A stretch of DNA of 64,000 bases from an uncultured Prevotellaceae bacterium (GTDB lineage Bacteria > Bacteroidota > Bacteroidia > Bacteroidales > Bacteroidaceae). Below the pieces are notes generated by a model. The model was not told the origin of the DNA. It ran no database searches and worked only from the letters and a program-made list of their open reading frames with translations. The stretch is from contig CAMVDU010000007.1 in assembly GCA_947166345.1 (NCBI GenBank), positions 18,799 through 82,798 on the forward strand. The letters run 5' to 3'. Positions 62,386 through 64,000 of this stretch are shown piece by piece; the first letter of the stretch is position 1; each line of letters begins with the position of its first letter. Both the position numbers and the translations under genes were made by a program.

Positions 62386-62418
62386 CTGAGTAAAATTACT
62401 CACTTCACTGAGTAAAAT
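62386..62418 (+). promoter_or_regulatory. possible operator at the ATPase transcript start
   Basis: TGAGTAA-AA-TTACTCA is a dyad with 7-bp arms (about 62387-62402), followed by a second half-site within CACTGAGTAAAATT. The direct repeat CACTGAGTAAAATT occurs twice. It covers the expected transcription start and could bind a regulator or fold in the leader. Confidence 0.5.
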
Positions 62419-62426
62419 TTTGGGTT

Positions 62427-63614
62427 ATGTATAAAAGGTCTGAATATCAAGTAATTACAAGTAGACTGAAAGAGCCAAGGAAGTTCATTCAGGTTGTAAT
62501 GGGACCACGTCAGGTTGGCAAATCTACAGTTGTTAAGCAGGTGCTTCAAGACTTTGATATACCTTATCAGCAGTTCTCTGCCGATAATGTGCCTGCTTCA
62601 AATACTGCTTGGGTATCTAACTGTTGGGCTGCTGTTCGAAGTCTGAAGGAGAGCAAAGGCCTTGATAGTATGATTCTTGTTATCGATGAGATTCAGAAGA
62701 TATCTAATTGGAGTGAGGTTGTAAAGAAGGAGTGGGATGATGACACCTTGCACGATCGCAACATTAAGGTGTTGCTGCTCGGTAGTAGTCGTGTGCTTTT
62801 AGAGAAAGGACTTTCTGAGTCGTTAGGAGGGCGCTTCGAAGAAATACGAATGACCCATTGGAGTTATCCTGAAATGAAAGAGTGTTTTGGCTTTACACTC
62901 GACCAGTATCTTTTCTTCGGAGGTTATCCTGGTGCTGCAGGTCTGATAAATGAGGCAGACCGTTGGGAGCAGTATATACAGTCGGCAATCATTGATGCAA
63001 CCATCAATAAGGATATTCTGATGAATACACCTATCAGTAAGCCCGCTCTTCTTCGTCAGACTTTTGAACTTGGTGCTTCTTACTCTGGTGAACTCTTGTC
63101 TCTCAATAAGATGCTTGGTTCATTACAAGACGCAGGAAATACCGTTACTCTAGCAGGTTATTTCAATCTGCTTGATGAGAGTGGTTTGTTGTGCGGACTT
63201 CAGAAATATAGTATTGATACTGCCAGACGTCGAGCTAGTATCCCCAAATTTCAGGTTTATAACAATGCCCTAAAGATGGTGTATAATCCTCATACATTCG
63301 ATCAGGCTATTATGGATCGAAAAGAGTGGGGGCGCATCTTTGAGTCAGGTATTGGTGCTTGGATTGTCAGTCAGGCTTTTGTTCATCGCATTGAAGTGTT
63401 CTATTGGCGTGAACTTGCCGATGAAGTTGATTTTATCCTTCGTAAGAAGGGTACTGTCGTTGCTATTGAGGTGAAAAGTAATGCCGAGAAGAATACTAAA
63501 GGACTTGATAAGTTTAGAGATAAGTTCCGCCCTAAATCTGCATTTATAGTTGGTGATGGTGGTATCAGTGCCGAAGAGTTCCTTTCTATGGATATAAGGA
63601 CTCTTTTCAAATGA
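62427..63614 (+). CDS. AAA-type ATPase with C-terminal DUF4143 domain
   Basis: A 395-residue protein of the AAA_14/DUF4143 family. Walker A GPRQVGKST at about 27-35, Walker B MILVIDEIQK near 81-90, a sensor segment VLLLGSSRVLLEKGLSESL, and the C-terminal DUF4143 region with a nuclease-like strand set (YWRELADEVDFILRKKG, VVAIEVKSNAEKN). The D-E-V-K spacing resembles PD-(D/E)xK nucleases, but activity is unproven. The gene uses more A/T-ending codons than its neighbours, which suggests horizontal acquisition. Function unknown; these genes are often scattered accessory copies. Confidence 0.9.
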   Translation: MYKRSEYQVITSRLKEPRKFIQVVMGPRQVGKSTVVKQVLQDFDIPYQQFSADNVPASNTAWVSNCWAAVRSLKESKGLDSMILVIDEIQKISNWSEVVKKEWDDDTLHDRNIKVLLLGSSRVLLEKGLSESLGGRFEEIRMTHWSYPEMKECFGFTLDQYLFFGGYPGAAGLINEADRWEQYIQSAIIDATINKDILMNTPISKPALLRQTFELGASYSGELLSLNKMLGSLQDAGNTVTLAGYFNLLDESGLLCGLQKYSIDTARRRASIPKFQVYNNALKMVYNPHTFDQAIMDRKEWGRIFESGIGAWIVSQAFVHRIEVFYWRELADEVDFILRKKGTVVAIEVKSNAEKNTKGLDKFRDKFRPKSAFIVGDGGISAEEFLSMDIRTLFK

Positions 63615-64000
63615 TATATTCATACGTATATAGTTGCAAGCAATTGAGAATATAATAATAAGCAGATAAATAGAATTTATCTGCCCACATTATTTATCAT
63701 ATAAACAAAAATTGCTAACTTTGCATACAATGTTTGCAGAATTTGTTTTTGGAGGCTATGTTTCTTCGGGACATGTGAAGTATTGAAAGTTAAGGATTGT
63801 GAGACGTAAGGTTGAGCAATTTAGTGTAAAACAAAATAGAAATAATAACATAAATCAGAAATTTTTGAAATGATGATAAGGGGACTTGCCTTTGCCAAAA
63901 AGACGACACCCTTTTTTGGATTTTATGAAGAATGTGTCAATGGATCTGTCCCTTCTATGTTGCAAACCAAATAATTGGTCTGTCTTTTAACATCGTTTAA
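63615..64000 (+). other. non-coding end of the window
   Basis: GCAGATAAAT (63662-63671) pairs with ATTTATCTGC (63675-63684) around AGA: a perfect hairpin without T-run, possibly ending the ATPase transcript. A -7-like TAACTTTG lies at 63716-63723. Downstream only very short frames occur (18 and 34 codons, at 63730 and 63870), which I do not consider genes. A gene may begin beyond the edge. Confidence 0.5.

Noticed and set aside
63730..63974. 18- and 34-codon frames near the window end
   Set aside because: Too short, no composition signal and no terminator; only a -7-like box upstream supports any transcript.

Overview
The window reads as a Bacteroidales chromosome, most likely Prevotella or a close relative. 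Supporting signs are promoters of the Bacteroidetes type (-33 TTTG, about 20 nt, -7 TAnnTTTG), two SusC/SusD pairs, many AxA-Q signal peptides and lipoboxes, DUF2851/DUF4294/DUF5723/DUF6089/DUF6242 families, a PorT-like protein, and a GTAAAAAG/TAATTGA style of intergenic sequence. Nothing here gives a species name.

Layout. 1-35000 is mostly housekeeping: a DEAD-box RNA helicase; a leftward topA-aroK-speA operon; DUF2851, a hotdog thioesterase and dprA; an Xaa-Pro aminopeptidase; mdh; an exported pair (lipoprotein plus DUF5723 barrel); cysS-DUF4294; an O-methyltransferase with aroQ; xerD; ybeY, coaD and ruvB; a GH2 beta-galactosidase with upp; and pckA. From 28123 to 36217 runs a probable envelope-biogenesis operon: DUF6242 lipoprotein, DUF6089 barrel, uppS, bamA, three Skp/OmpH chaperones, murI.

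36616-57526 is the main accessory region: a 1241-residue exported protein with three related jelly-roll-like domains, followed by a co-directional cluster FAS1 lipoprotein, SusC, SusD, FAS1 lipoprotein, FAS1 lipoprotein, SusC, SusD. No polysaccharide-degrading enzyme and no regulator gene is visible in it, so it looks like an uptake or adhesion system for an unidentified ligand.

57600-61000 returns to housekeeping (rplS, a porT-like gene, a small 2[4Fe-4S] ferredoxin, recO, tRNA-Glu, rpsT). 61000-64000 is accessory: the decayed C-terminus of an exported protein, a 58-codon peptide gene, a RelE/ParE-type toxin-antitoxin pair, and an AAA/DUF4143 ATPase with AT-rich codon use.

The most unusual signal is not a gene. 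Spacers, and in places coding sequence, are made of short words repeated at fixed periods: 7 bp (operon spacers of the SusCD cluster, upstream of mdh, pckA and tRNA-Glu, and inside the beta-galactosidase), 8 bp (bamA start and signal peptide, recO), 9 bp (four loci, one of them in frame in the helicase), and a 10-unit array phased at exactly 22 bp upstream of the 1241-residue protein. There is also a 56-bp duplication of the pckA 3' end and a triplicated, decaying promoter upstream of rplS.
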